From: Chitinophaga nivalis
GTDB taxonomy: Bacteria; Bacteroidota; Bacteroidia; Chitinophagales; Chitinophagaceae
DNA: 64,000 nt
Reading direction: 5' to 3'
NCBI RefSeq assembly: GCF_025989125.1
Contig: NZ_JAPDNR010000001.1
Coordinates: 8,234,087 to 8,298,086 of the forward strand
Of the stretch, positions 14,174 through 23,187 are shown in pieces (within the stretch, counting starts at the first letter, position 1; each line of letters begins with the position of its first letter). Both the position numbers and the translations under genes were made by a program. The notes beneath the pieces were generated by a model. It had not been told where the DNA came from, ran no database searches, and worked only from the letters and a program-made list of their open reading frames with translations.

Positions 14174-15220
14174 TTATATTCCTTCCTTTACCAGGTTACT
14201 CTCTTTGATTAAGTTATTATCTTTAAATATATATCTTTCTTTAACCAGCTCTCCATCTTCTATCAAATACCCACCTTTATAGCGGCTATTTCCCTTTGTC
14301 AGGTTACTTTCCCTGACGAGGTATACCGGACGCTGTTTGCTTTGTGTAAACAATTTACCCAGGTAGACACCGATAATACCCAATATCATTAACTGCAGCC
14401 CACCGAAGAAGGCGATGGTAACAATGATAGATGCCCAGCCGGAAATCGGGTGATCAAACACCAGGCTGAAAACAGCATAGGGTATATACAAAGAAGAGAG
14501 CATGGCAAAGATAAAGCCTAAATAGGTAGCGGCATACAGCGGGCGCGTGCTGAAAGAAGTAAAGCCCTGCAGGGCAAACCGCAGCATTTTCCGGTAGGTA
14601 TATTTGGATACGCCGGCATTCCGTTGTTCCGGTACATATTCAATCCCCAATTGTCTGAACCCGGCCCATTTTACCAGTCCCCGGAAAAAGAGGTCATATT
14701 CCTGCATACTGCTAAGTACGTCTACTACTTTCCGGTCGAGCAGGCGGAAATCGGCAGTCCCTTTTTCAATTTCAATGTCCGACAACCGGCTCATGATGGC
14801 ATAAAACAGGTTGGAGGTTTTCCTTTTCATAAAAGGCTGTGCCCTATCTTCTTTCCGGATGGTATATACCACCTCCAGGCCTTCTTCCCATTTCTCGAGC
14901 AGCAGCGGAATTAATTTAGGCGGATGCTGCATATCTCCGTCCATACTGATAACACAGTCACCATCAGCCATATCCAGGCCAGCTTTCAAGGCAGCCTGGT
15001 GTCCGAAGTTTCTGGAGAACGATAGGAAACGGACATTATCGTATAGTAAGGAAAGCTTTTTCAGATTTTCCAGGGTACCATCACTACTACCATCATCCAC
15101 AAAAAATATATTGAACCGGTAGGGCAGCGGTTCGAATATCCGTTGAATCGTTTGATTCAGCAGTGCTACATTATCCTGTTCATTATAGACCGGTACTACG
15201 ATGGAAACTAACTTTTTCAT
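14174..15220 (-). CDS. Family 2 glycosyltransferase, DPM1/ArnC-like, membrane anchored
   Basis: The ATG at 15218-15220 gives MKKLVSIVVPVYNEQDNVAL, the classical GT2 start, and lies one base after the upstream stop; a longer frame with 12 extra residues exists but is less likely. Motifs: FFVDDGSSDGT, VISMDGDMQHPP (DxD, polyprenyl-phosphate sugar synthase type), and two C-terminal membrane segments around 235-310. It probably transfers a sugar to undecaprenyl phosphate. The last 45 residues are an odd polar tail with repeated LVKE/LIKE/NLTK units. Confidence 0.88.
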   Translation of the reverse strand: MKKLVSIVVPVYNEQDNVALLNQTIQRIFEPLPYRFNIFFVDDGSSDGTLENLKKLSLLYDNVRFLSFSRNFGHQAALKAGLDMADGDCVISMDGDMQHPPKLIPLLLEKWEEGLEVVYTIRKEDRAQPFMKRKTSNLFYAIMSRLSDIEIEKGTADFRLLDRKVVDVLSSMQEYDLFFRGLVKWAGFRQLGIEYVPEQRNAGVSKYTYRKMLRFALQGFTSFSTRPLYAATYLGFIFAMLSSLYIPYAVFSLVFDHPISGWASIIVTIAFFGGLQLMILGIIGVYLGKLFTQSKQRPVYLVRESNLTKGNSRYKGGYLIEDGELVKERYIFKDNNLIKESNLVKEGI

Positions 15221-15221
15221 C

Positions 15222-16421
15222 CTATACACAAATTTTGTTATCATGGAATTTACCAAAAGCCACTTCTCTGATTAAAAGCAGCCATATGATGAAACAAGGC
15301 AATGCTTTTAATGCAAAAGCCCTGATGACATGTACTTTAATATACTGCGGACATAAATCCGTGGTAGCCAGGCTGGTAACGAATATGGTAAACACCAACA
15401 AGGCTATTACAGCCGGAGATTTTGGCTCCTTCATTACAAACCACAACGCTGCGCCGACCATCGCAATGACATAAGTGGCAGATTCGGCCGAATCACTGAA
15501 TATGACTACGGAGATCAGCACGAGTGCCAGGTAACGCATCCGGTACAACAGATTTTTATACTGGGCCATCCGTAACAGTGGCAATCCAAAAATGGCAACT
15601 GCCGGCAGCAATACATACAGGTCATTAAAATTTGATGTATGGAAAGTGCGCCGTACAATTCCCATTACGCAGATATCCTGCATATTGGTATGACTCAGGC
15701 TACTGATGTTCTGTACCACCTTTTCGCTGATAGCGGTATACCAGTCAGCATAAGACTGGATGATAAACGCCGGTGACGAAATGATCATAGGCAGGCAGAA
15801 TAACACCACCAGCCACATGATGAAATAGCCGGTGAATTTTATCCTGTGTTTTGAAAACAGGAAAAATACGATGGCTGCTATTCCGTATAATTTTGTCAGG
15901 AAACCCAATACGATAAAGAGGGTTGCCCAGATATCCTTTTCTTTTTCTACAAAGACGAAAGCAAAAATGATAAAGGCCGCCGTCATGGAATTAAACTGTA
16001 CATTATGGCTGGCTGTCATCATTTCCACGGCACTGATCAGGAGTACTATCAGGAAGTTTTTCCGGGTGAGGGGTAACATTCTGATGGCGATCAATAACAC
16101 GGCGGCATTAGCGATGTTCCAGAGTATTACGCCCAACCAGTCCGGTAGTACGGCAAAAGGTGCGATGACCATACTGAACAGCGGACCATAGTGGTTGATA
16201 TCGGCATATTCCGACGGATAGGCGGCATACAGATTGGTTTGTTCCAGGGTATGCCAGAATACCTGTCTGAAAATGAGGTAATTATTGAATGACTGGTGCA
16301 GGTATTCTGCCAATCCGGCAATAATTGCCAATGCGAACCAAAGCAAAACGGGTAAAGCAATCTTCCATTTTTTAAAGACCCTAAACTCAGCAAATAAAAA
16401 ATTCATAAAGTCCTGATGCAT
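15222..16421 (-). CDS. GT87-like polyprenyl-phosphate-dependent glycosyltransferase, integral membrane
   Basis: 399 residues with about ten hydrophobic segments, an N-terminal loop with NLYAAYPSEYADINHYGPLF and repeated aromatic membrane segments, the pattern of the DUF2029/GT87 mannosyltransferase family. It would use the lipid-linked sugar made by the adjacent GT2 on the periplasmic face. The stop is one base before the GT2 start, so the two genes are almost certainly coupled. Start could also be the Met at codon 6. Confidence 0.75.
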   Translation of the reverse strand: MHQDFMNFLFAEFRVFKKWKIALPVLLWFALAIIAGLAEYLHQSFNNYLIFRQVFWHTLEQTNLYAAYPSEYADINHYGPLFSMVIAPFAVLPDWLGVILWNIANAAVLLIAIRMLPLTRKNFLIVLLISAVEMMTASHNVQFNSMTAAFIIFAFVFVEKEKDIWATLFIVLGFLTKLYGIAAIVFFLFSKHRIKFTGYFIMWLVVLFCLPMIISSPAFIIQSYADWYTAISEKVVQNISSLSHTNMQDICVMGIVRRTFHTSNFNDLYVLLPAVAIFGLPLLRMAQYKNLLYRMRYLALVLISVVIFSDSAESATYVIAMVGAALWFVMKEPKSPAVIALLVFTIFVTSLATTDLCPQYIKVHVIRAFALKALPCFIIWLLLIREVAFGKFHDNKICV

Positions 16422-16832
16422 TTAAATGATCCCTTGCCTTACAACACATTCTTTACCACGGCTTTGTTTATGCCATCAAATGAAAAACACAGGAAACAAC
16501 AAATTCCTAGCAGGGGGTAACCTGTAGGAACATTTTATCGTAAACCTATTGCAGTGCCAGCGCTCTTATTCCATTCAACAGTATTATTCCTCTTCAGTGC
16601 CAGATCAGCGATTTCCCAACGCATCCGCGAGTACAAAATGGGGTCACTCACATTCAGGAAGGGAATCAGGCAGGCCCGATCCGCAACTTCGTAACAGTTA
16701 ATGAAAGCATATCAAAACTGTTGATCCGTGTATTCAGTCAGCTACAGTAAAATAAGGTACAGTTCAATAATATCTTATAGGAAGACGCGTAAATATGGGT
16801 TTCCCTCTATCGTGTGAAGAAAATTTTTAAAT
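16422..16832. other. Gap upstream of the glycosyltransferase operon
   Basis: About 410 bases with no credible frame. It should hold the promoter of the GT operon, but no exact TTG-N19-TAnnTTTG was found. Confidence 0.4.
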
Positions 16833-16858
16833 AAAAAAAGGCCCTGTAGGACAGGACC
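16833..16858 (-). terminator. Second terminator downstream of fusA
   Basis: GGTCCTGT-CCT-ACAGGGCC on the minus strand (8 pairs, one wobble), followed by TTTTTTT. It lies 106 bases beyond the fusA terminator and so would end a different short transcript or catch read-through. Confidence 0.7.
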
Positions 16859-16891
16859 CGGCATTTGGCAAAAAGTAAATACAGTTGCAGA

Positions 16892-16942
16892 TTATGTTAC
16901 CGAAAGTATCAAATATTCTGCTACCAGCAATAGCATGTTCAT
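16892..16942 (-). CDS. Possible 16-residue hydrophobic peptide between two terminators
   Basis: ATG at 16940-16942, TAA at 16892-16894, product MNMLLLVAEYLILSVT. It sits between the fusA terminator and the terminator at 16833-16858, which would make a short transcript. No promoter or conserved RNA element of the 10.6-11.9 kb array is seen, and a frame this short can occur by chance. Confidence 0.2.
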   Translation of the reverse strand: MNMLLLVAEYLILSVT

Positions 16943-16963
16943 GCCAATAACATCCCAAAAACA

Positions 16964-17000
16964 AAAAAGGTTGTTCTGCACGAGGCAGAACAACCTTTTT
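16964..17000 (-). terminator. fusA terminator
   Basis: Perfect 16-base arms (16964-16979 and 16985-17000; AAAAAGGTTGTTCTGC on the minus strand) with a 5-base loop, closing in TTTTT, 17 bases after the fusA stop. Confidence 0.9.
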
Positions 17001-17016
17001 CTATAAAAAGCTACGA

Positions 17017-19161
17017 TTAAGCGTTTACTTTACCTTTCACTTTTGCTACTACTTCTTCTGCTACGTTGTTTGGAGCAGGAGAATAGTGAGAGAACTCCAT
17101 GATAGAGCTGGCGCGGCCAGAAGACAGGGAACGCAGCTGAGTTACGTAACCGAACATTTCGCTCAACGGAACTTTTGCTTTAATTACCTGTACACCATTT
17201 TTAGAATCCATACCTTCCAGCATACCACGACGACGGTTCAGGTCACCTGTAACATCACCCATGTATTGGTCTGGAGTCTGTACTTCTACTTTCATGATAG
17301 GCTCCAGCAATACTGGTTTAGCTTTGCGGGCAGCTTCACGGAAGGCTTGTTTCGCGCACAATTCAAATGACATGGCATCAGAATCCACCTGGTGGTAAGA
17401 ACCGTCAAACAGACGCACTCTCAGATTCACCAGCGGGAAGTTTGCGAGTACACCCTGGCTGAGGGATTGTTCGAAACCTTTCTGTACAGCAGGGATAAAT
17501 TCTTTAGGGATGGAACCACCAAAGATATCGTTGATGAACTGGAAAGATTTACCATCGTTTTCTTTCAGCCATTCTGCGTCAGCAGGTCCGATTTCGATCT
17601 GGATATCCGCGAATTTACCACGACCACCTGTTTGTTTCTTGAATACCTCACGGTGTTCAACTTTAGTAGTCAGGGCTTCTTTGTAAGCCACCTGTGGTGC
17701 ACCCTGGTTAACTTCTACCTTGAACTCGCGACGCATACGGTCAACGATGATTTCCAGGTGCAGCTCACCCATACCACTCAGGATGGTTTGACCGGTTTCT
17801 TCGTCGGTTCTCGCTTTCAGGGTAGGATCTTCTTCTACCAGTTTAGCGATAGCCATACCCATTTTATCAACATCGGCCTGAGTTTTAGGCTCAATAGCGA
17901 TGTGGATAACCGGCTCAGGGAAGGTCATTACTTCCAGTACGATCGGATGGTTTTCGTCGCACAGGGTATCACCTGTTTTGATATCTTTAAAACCAACAGC
18001 AGCACCGATATCACCAGCTTCGATGAAATCGATCGGGTTCTGCTTGTTAGCGTGCATTTGCATGATACGGCTGATACGCTCGTTTTTACCAGTACGGGTG
18101 TTCAGTACGTAAGAACCTGCATCCAGGTGACCGGAATAAGCCCGGAAGAACGCCAGACGACCTACGAAAGGATCGGTCATGATTTTGAAAGCCAGTGCAG
18201 CGAATGGTTCTTTTGCATCTGGTTTACGGATGATATCATCACCAGTGTCCGGGTTGGTACCTTTCACAGCTTCGATGTCAACAGGAGAAGGCAGGTAACG
18301 GCAAACCGCATCCAGCATTTTCTGTACACCTTTGTTTTTGAAAGAGGAACCGCACATCATCGGGATGATAGCGATATCGATGGTAGCTTTACGGATCGCT
18401 TCGTGAATTTCCGCCTCAGAGATAGAGTTTGGATCTTCGAAGAATTTCTCCATCAGGGTATCATCGTATTCAGCAACGGCTTCTACCAGTTTAGCTCTCC
18501 ATTCTTCCGCTTCCTCCTTCATATCTGCAGGGATCTCGATTTCCTGGTAAGTAGCACCTTTTCCTTCTTCATCCCAGATAATACCTTTCATGGTGATCAG
18601 GTCAACCACACCTTTGAAAGTATCTTCCGCACCGATAGGCAGGGTCAAAGGAACGGGGTTAGCACCCAGCATTTCTTTTACCTGTTTAACTACGTTCAGG
18701 AAGTCAGCACCGGAACGGTCCATTTTGTTAACGAAACCGATACGTGGTACACGGTAACGGTTAGCCTGACGCCAAACGGTTTCAGACTGAGGTTCAACAC
18801 CGGATACAGCACAGAACAGTGCTACCAGACCATCCAGTACACGCAGGGAACGTTCTACCTCTACGGTAAAGTCCACGTGACCTGGAGTATCGATGATGTT
18901 GAATTTATATTGCTTGGTATCAGGTAGCGCTTTTCCCTGTAAAGTTGGAAAATTCCAGAAACAAGTAGTTGCAGCAGATGTGATGGTAATACCTCTTTCC
19001 TGCTCCTGTGCCATCCAGTCCATTGTAGCAGCACCCTCGTGCACCTCTCCAATTTTGTGGGATTTACCTGTATAATACAGGATACGCTCTGTGGTAGTGG
19101 TTTTACCCGCATCAATGTGCGCCGCAATACCAAAGTTCCTTTGAAATTTTAAGTCTGCCAT
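17017..19161 (-). CDS. fusA: Elongation factor G
   Basis: 714 residues, full length. G1 AHIDAGKTTTTERI, G3 DTPGHVDF and G4 NKMD are intact, followed by domains II to V ending with YVTQLRSLSSGRASSIMEFS. The GTPase drives translocation and, with RRF, ribosome recycling. It is normally co-transcribed with rpsL and rpsG; here it has its own promoter box (19197-19204) and terminator, and a terminator stands between rpsG and it. Confidence 0.98.
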   Translation of the reverse strand: MADLKFQRNFGIAAHIDAGKTTTTERILYYTGKSHKIGEVHEGAATMDWMAQEQERGITITSAATTCFWNFPTLQGKALPDTKQYKFNIIDTPGHVDFTVEVERSLRVLDGLVALFCAVSGVEPQSETVWRQANRYRVPRIGFVNKMDRSGADFLNVVKQVKEMLGANPVPLTLPIGAEDTFKGVVDLITMKGIIWDEEGKGATYQEIEIPADMKEEAEEWRAKLVEAVAEYDDTLMEKFFEDPNSISEAEIHEAIRKATIDIAIIPMMCGSSFKNKGVQKMLDAVCRYLPSPVDIEAVKGTNPDTGDDIIRKPDAKEPFAALAFKIMTDPFVGRLAFFRAYSGHLDAGSYVLNTRTGKNERISRIMQMHANKQNPIDFIEAGDIGAAVGFKDIKTGDTLCDENHPIVLEVMTFPEPVIHIAIEPKTQADVDKMGMAIAKLVEEDPTLKARTDEETGQTILSGMGELHLEIIVDRMRREFKVEVNQGAPQVAYKEALTTKVEHREVFKKQTGGRGKFADIQIEIGPADAEWLKENDGKSFQFINDIFGGSIPKEFIPAVQKGFEQSLSQGVLANFPLVNLRVRLFDGSYHQVDSDAMSFELCAKQAFREAARKAKPVLLEPIMKVEVQTPDQYMGDVTGDLNRRRGMLEGMDSKNGVQVIKAKVPLSEMFGYVTQLRSLSSGRASSIMEFSHYSPAPNNVAEEVVAKVKGKVNA

Positions 19162-19196
19162 AATATTAAAATGACTAAATAATGCAATTTGGGGGG

Positions 19197-19204
19197 CAAA
19201 GGTA
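19197..19204 (-). promoter_or_regulatory. fusA promoter -7 box
   Basis: Minus strand TACCTTTG, 36 bases before the fusA ATG, followed by GCCCCCCAAATTG, almost the same as after the rpsJ and rpsL boxes. The -33 position reads TTA or TTT rather than TTG. Confidence 0.65.
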
Positions 19205-19581
19205 ATTTATTTTTAACAATAAATAAAACACGGTATTTTGCCAAATTGTTATTTCTATCCGGCCTTTCCCACTGTTTATTCAAATTATCTTAATTACCTA
19301 TAAATATGGTAGTATATACCAGCTAAATAGCCTAAATATCCCTGCTATTATTTCCCGGTATACTGCAATGATGCTATGCGATATTTTTGCAGCCGGTGCT
19401 ATTTCCGGCAGCTATTCTACCTTCTTTTTCCGGTTATGGAATGTTTTATGCCGGTTTGCCTGCAGTTACAGGACAGCAGGTGTATCTACAGCGCGTGGAG
19501 ATATGCTCTTTTATTTACCGGTTCCGCTTACCGTCTGTTAGCAGACCCGGCGCACCCGTTAAATAAGTGACGGATGAATAC
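19205..19581. other. Gap between fusA promoter and rpsG terminator
   Basis: About 380 bases, AT-rich in the part next to fusA. No supported gene; the longest frame (19376-19570, plus) has no family resemblance. Confidence 0.5.
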
Positions 19582-19617
19582 AAAAAGGCAAACAGCTCCG
19601 GAAAGGAACTGTTTGCC
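19582..19617 (-). terminator. Terminator of the rpsL-rpsG unit
   Basis: GGCAAACAG and CTGTTTGCC arms (19609-19617, 19587-19595) with a partly paired interior, followed by TTTTT on the minus strand, 30 bases after the rpsG stop. It separates rpsL-rpsG from fusA. Confidence 0.85.
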
Positions 19618-19646
19618 GAATATATTGAGTTGCCCGGAGGCTAGAA

Positions 19647-20114
19647 CTAGATTCTGAAGTGTGAGAAAGCTTTGTTCGCTTCCGCCATACGATGTGTATC
19701 TTCTTTCTTCTTGAACGCTGCGCCTTCACCTTTGCTTGCTGCTACGATTTCATTCGCCAGCTTATCAGCCATGCTCTTACCGTTTCTTTCGCCGGCAAAA
19801 CGAACCAACCATTTGATGCTCAGGGATATTTTTCTATCAGGGCGAACTTCAGAAGGAATCTGGAAAGTAGCACCACCGATACGACGGCTTCTTACTTCCA
19901 CACCTGGAGTAACATTGGTTAATGCTTTTCTCCAAACCTCGTAACCGTTCTCGCCGGTCATTTGGCTTACCTTATCCACGGCATCGTAGAAAATTTTATA
20001 GGCAATGCTCTTTTTCCCTTGTTCCATAACGTTATTAACAAAGCGGGTAACCAGTTTGTCATTAAACCTAGGATCCGGAGCCAGAGGCAATTTTTTTGCA
20101 GCTTGCTTTCTCAT
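19647..20114 (-). CDS. rpsG: 30S ribosomal protein S7
   Basis: 155 residues, MRKQAAKKLPLAPDPRFNDK, with GGATFQIPSEVRPDRK and the basic helical region. S7 nucleates assembly of the 30S head and lines the E site. It starts 29 bases after the rpsL stop and ends at a strong terminator. Confidence 0.97.
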   Translation of the reverse strand: MRKQAAKKLPLAPDPRFNDKLVTRFVNNVMEQGKKSIAYKIFYDAVDKVSQMTGENGYEVWRKALTNVTPGVEVRSRRIGGATFQIPSEVRPDRKISLSIKWLVRFAGERNGKSMADKLANEIVAASKGEGAAFKKKEDTHRMAEANKAFSHFRI

Positions 20115-20143
20115 TTATTGAAAATTACGACTATTTATAATTA

Positions 20144-20524
20144 TTATTTCTTAGCCTTTTCCTTTTTAGTACCATATTTGGAACGGCTCTGCTTTCTGTC
20201 TTTCACACCAGCAGTATCCAGGGAACCGCGTACAATGTGATAACGAACACCAGGTAAATCTTTCACCCTTCCACCACGGATCAGTACGATGGAGTGCTCC
20301 TGCAAGTTGTGACCTTCACCAGGGATATAGGCAATCACCTCAACTTTATTGGTCAAACGCACCTTTGCTACTTTACGCAAAGCGGAGTTAGGTTTTTTAG
20401 GTGTGGTAGTGTACACACGGGTACAAACACCACGACGCTGAGGGCAGCTATCTAATGCCCTGGACTTAGACTTAGCCCGGATAATTTCTCTTCCTTTTCT
20501 TACTAATTGTTGTATAGTAGGCAT
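20144..20524 (-). CDS. rpsL: 30S ribosomal protein S12
   Basis: 126 residues, MPTIQQLVRKGREIIRAKSK, with TTPKKPNSALRKV and RGGRVKDLPGVRYH. The lysines at 43 and 88 that are changed in streptomycin-resistant mutants are present, so the sequence is of the sensitive type. S12 monitors codon-anticodon pairing at the decoding centre. First gene of its unit. Confidence 0.98.
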   Translation of the reverse strand: MPTIQQLVRKGREIIRAKSKSRALDSCPQRRGVCTRVYTTTPKKPNSALRKVAKVRLTNKVEVIAYIPGEGHNLQEHSIVLIRGGRVKDLPGVRYHIVRGSLDTAGVKDRKQSRSKYGTKKEKAKK

Positions 20525-20592
20525 TCTTTACCTAGTTTTTTATGTCGGTTTACAATGACATCCAAATTCCCCATAAAGGGATTTTGGGAGGG

Positions 20593-20622
20593 CAAAGGTA
20601 AAACTATATGTGTGAATAACAA
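20593..20622 (-). promoter_or_regulatory. rpsL promoter
   Basis: TTG (20620-20622), 19-base spacer, TACCTTTG (20600-20593) on the minus strand, then GCCCTCCCAAA. A second box TACCTTTG at 20722-20729 lies further upstream and may be a tandem promoter, though its TTG spacing (16) is short. Confidence 0.85.
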
Positions 20623-20752
20623 AATTGTTTCGAAATTTTTTTGCCGGATCATTTCCCCGATCGAGCCGGGATTGGTCTGTATTTTTTGGTAAAGTCTCAG
20701 GGCTACCAAAAATCCGGATTGCAAAGGTATGATTTCCTGCAGAAACAACCAT

Positions 20753-20784
20753 AAAAAAATAAGGACCTTTTTACGGCCCTTATT
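20753..20784 (-). terminator. ilvE terminator
   Basis: AATAAGGGCC (20784-20775) pairs with GGTCCTTATT (20767-20758) with one wobble, followed by TTTTTT on the minus strand, 29 bases after the ilvE stop. Confidence 0.85.
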
Positions 20785-20812
20785 CTTATCTATTATTTCT
20801 TCAAGCAAGCAC

Positions 20813-21913
20813 TTATTCCTGACCTACCCGGTAGTTCCAGCCACGGGCATCCTCTGCACGACCGGTACGGATAGCATCCAGCCGGCTGATTACCTCAGCG
20901 CCTGTTTTATAGGTAGTGGTATCCAGACGGATCTGGGTATCTCTATAGTCCAGCGCTTCCACATAGGCAACACTGGCTGCGGTACCTGTACCAAATACTT
21001 CGCGCAAGGTACCCGCCTTATGAGCTGCCACGATTTCATCTATAGAAATAGGTCTTTCTTCCACTTCGAGGCCCATATCTTTCAGGATATCAATCACACT
21101 GGCCCGGGTAACCCCTTCCAGGATGGTACCCTGTGTCAGATCCGGCGTAATGGCCGTATTGCCGATAATGGCAAAAACGTTCATGGTACCGCACTCCTGC
21201 AGGTATTTATGTTCATAACCGTCTACCCAGAGAATCTGGTCGTATCCTTCTTTTCTAGCCTGCATGGTAGGATACATGGTACCTCCATAATTACCGGCTG
21301 CCTTGGCATAACCAACGCCTCCCGGGAAAGCACGTACATATTTATCCTGTACCAGCAAACGGATCGGTTTATTAAAATAAGGTCCGGACGGAGAATTGAT
21401 GATGGCGAATTTATAGGTATCGGAAGGTCTTACTCCGATGAACTCATCCGCTGCAATCATGAACGGACGCAGATAAAGAGAGGAACCAGCACTGGTAGGA
21501 ATCCAGTTACGGTCCATATCTATCAGCAGATCCAGGCCGCCGATGAACAGCCATTCCGGTACTTCCGGCATACCCATTCTTTCTGCAGACAGGTTAAAAC
21601 GTCTGTAGTTGTCGTACGGTCTGAAAATCATTGGATTTTCCTGGGGATCTTTGTAGGCTTTGATACCTTCAAAAATAGCCTGCCCATAGTGCCAGGCGGC
21701 ATTAGACGGACTTACTGACAGGTTCTGGAAAGGCAGAATGGCTGCATTTGTCCATTCTTTACCATCGAAATCAGCTACCAGCATGTGGTCTGCATACATC
21801 TTACCAAATGCGAGATTATTAAAATCTACTTCACCTACCCGGGTGTGGGCAGTTTTCGTGACCTTGATCTTCTCTAATGCTTCTTCCTTAACTGTTGATT
21901 TATCTACCATCAT
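20813..21913 (-). CDS. ilvE: Branched-chain amino-acid aminotransferase
   Basis: 366 residues (365 if the second Met is the start). A fold-type IV PLP enzyme of the long BCAT subgroup: WHYGQAIFEGIKAY, SSLYLRPFMIAADE, YAKAAGNYGGTMYP with the likely PLP lysine K204, and YLQECGTMNVFAI. It interconverts Leu, Ile and Val with their 2-oxo acids in the cytoplasm, using glutamate. Single gene with its own terminator, divergent from the next operon. Confidence 0.93.
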   Translation of the reverse strand: MMVDKSTVKEEALEKIKVTKTAHTRVGEVDFNNLAFGKMYADHMLVADFDGKEWTNAAILPFQNLSVSPSNAAWHYGQAIFEGIKAYKDPQENPMIFRPYDNYRRFNLSAERMGMPEVPEWLFIGGLDLLIDMDRNWIPTSAGSSLYLRPFMIAADEFIGVRPSDTYKFAIINSPSGPYFNKPIRLLVQDKYVRAFPGGVGYAKAAGNYGGTMYPTMQARKEGYDQILWVDGYEHKYLQECGTMNVFAIIGNTAITPDLTQGTILEGVTRASVIDILKDMGLEVEERPISIDEIVAAHKAGTLREVFGTGTAASVAYVEALDYRDTQIRLDTTTYKTGAEVISRLDAIRTGRAEDARGWNYRVGQE

Positions 21914-22055
21914 GGTTAATCAATTTTATCTCAATATTTTTACACTTTCTTTGCCAGATCAGTCAGTCCATCGGGTCTCCCAGTGGCATGGCAAATGCAA
22001 ATAAACTGATTTTTCCCCATGCAGGGCTTTCATATTACTTTAAATTAACATACAC

Positions 22056-22553
22056 ATGTCGCTTGAGCAGTTCCGTCCAGATCCTTACTTTTTGGCTAAA
22101 ATCTACACCCAGCCAATCATTCCCGGGAAAAGCACGCCTGCTCCCGCCGTTGAAAAAGCCATTCCGAAAGTCAAATATTTAGGAGAAAATCAAAAAAACA
22201 TTGCGCTCTTCATACAAAACGAAAATGAAGCGTATTTAAATGAAGAATTATTCAATCTCCTTACTAATATATTAAATGCCTGTAAACTGGGGATGCAGGA
22301 TGTATCCCTGCTGAATATCTCCCATTATCCGGAACTGGGCTTCACTGACTGGCAGGTCGCCCTGCCTTTTACCCGCAGCGTTGTATTTGGCATTGCACCG
22401 CAGCAACTGGGGCTCAGCGACATTCCATTATACCAGCTGGTGACCGTGAACAGCACCACGCTCCTGTTTTCCGATGAGCTACAACTGATAGGCAGCGATA
22501 AACTCCTGAAAGCAAAACTCTGGGCAGGATTAAAACAATTATTAGGCATCTGA
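22056..22553 (+). CDS. Conserved hypothetical protein, 165 residues
   Basis: I do not recognise the family with confidence. It has a Pro-rich N-terminal third, then alternating alpha/beta sequence (KNIALFIQNENEAYLNEEL, DVSLLNISHYPELGFTD, RSVVFGIAPQQLGL, STTLLFSDELQLI) and ends KAKLWAGLKQLLGI. The order and the final (K)xxLWxxLKxL helix are faintly like the DNA polymerase III psi subunit HolD; this is a weak guess. It starts the plus-strand run leading into rdgB 29 bases later. Confidence 0.7.
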   Translation: MSLEQFRPDPYFLAKIYTQPIIPGKSTPAPAVEKAIPKVKYLGENQKNIALFIQNENEAYLNEELFNLLTNILNACKLGMQDVSLLNISHYPELGFTDWQVALPFTRSVVFGIAPQQLGLSDIPLYQLVTVNSTTLLFSDELQLIGSDKLLKAKLWAGLKQLLGI

Positions 22554-22582
22554 TACAATAAAAACATTACTCATCCGACTAT

Positions 22583-23167
22583 ATGAAATTGATATTCGCT
22601 ACCAACAATGAAAATAAGGTAAAAGAATTCCGGTCACTGCTGGGAGAACAGTTTGAGATTATCACCCTGCTGGAAGCCGGGATAGATATTGACATTCCGG
22701 AACCACATGATACCCTGGAAGCCAACGCAACGGAGAAATCCACCACCATCCGGCGGATGACCGGCGAAAACTGTTTTGCAGAAGACACCGGCCTGGAAAT
22801 CACTGCCCTCCACGGCGCACCCGGCGTTTTATCTGCCCGGTATGCCGGAGAACAGAAGCTCGCTGCTGACAATATTGAGAAGGTATTACGGGAGATGACC
22901 GGCCAGGAAGACCGGAGCGCACAGTTCCGCACCGTGATATCCCTGCTGCTGGACGGCCAGGAATATCAGTTTGAAGGCGTTTGTAATGGACAAATCACCA
23001 CCTCCGTCAAAGGCGGCAAAGGATTCGGTTATGATCCCATTTTTATTCCGGACGGCGCCGACCGCGCTTTCGCAGAAATGGATCTGACAGAAAAAAATCA
23101 GTACAGCCACCGTGCCAGAGCCTTCGAAAAGTTTGTTGCCTTCCTGAAAAAATCAACAAACGTTTAG
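22583..23167 (+). CDS. rdgB: XTP/dITP pyrophosphatase (RdgB/HAM1)
   Basis: 194 residues, starting MKLIFATNNENKVKEFRSLL, with CFAEDTGLEITALHGAPGVLSARYAG split over the catalytic loop and GFGYDPIFIPDG. It removes non-canonical purine nucleoside triphosphates (ITP, XTP) from the pool by releasing pyrophosphate. Co-directional with the thioesterase gene 20 bases on. Confidence 0.94.
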   Translation: MKLIFATNNENKVKEFRSLLGEQFEIITLLEAGIDIDIPEPHDTLEANATEKSTTIRRMTGENCFAEDTGLEITALHGAPGVLSARYAGEQKLAADNIEKVLREMTGQEDRSAQFRTVISLLLDGQEYQFEGVCNGQITTSVKGGKGFGYDPIFIPDGADRAFAEMDLTEKNQYSHRARAFEKFVAFLKKSTNV

Positions 23168-23187
23168 CATCTACCTAAAAAATAATA

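Noticed and set aside
17392..18927. A 511-codon open frame on the plus strand
   Set aside because: It is wholly antisense to fusA and has no family resemblance; its openness follows from the codon use of fusA.
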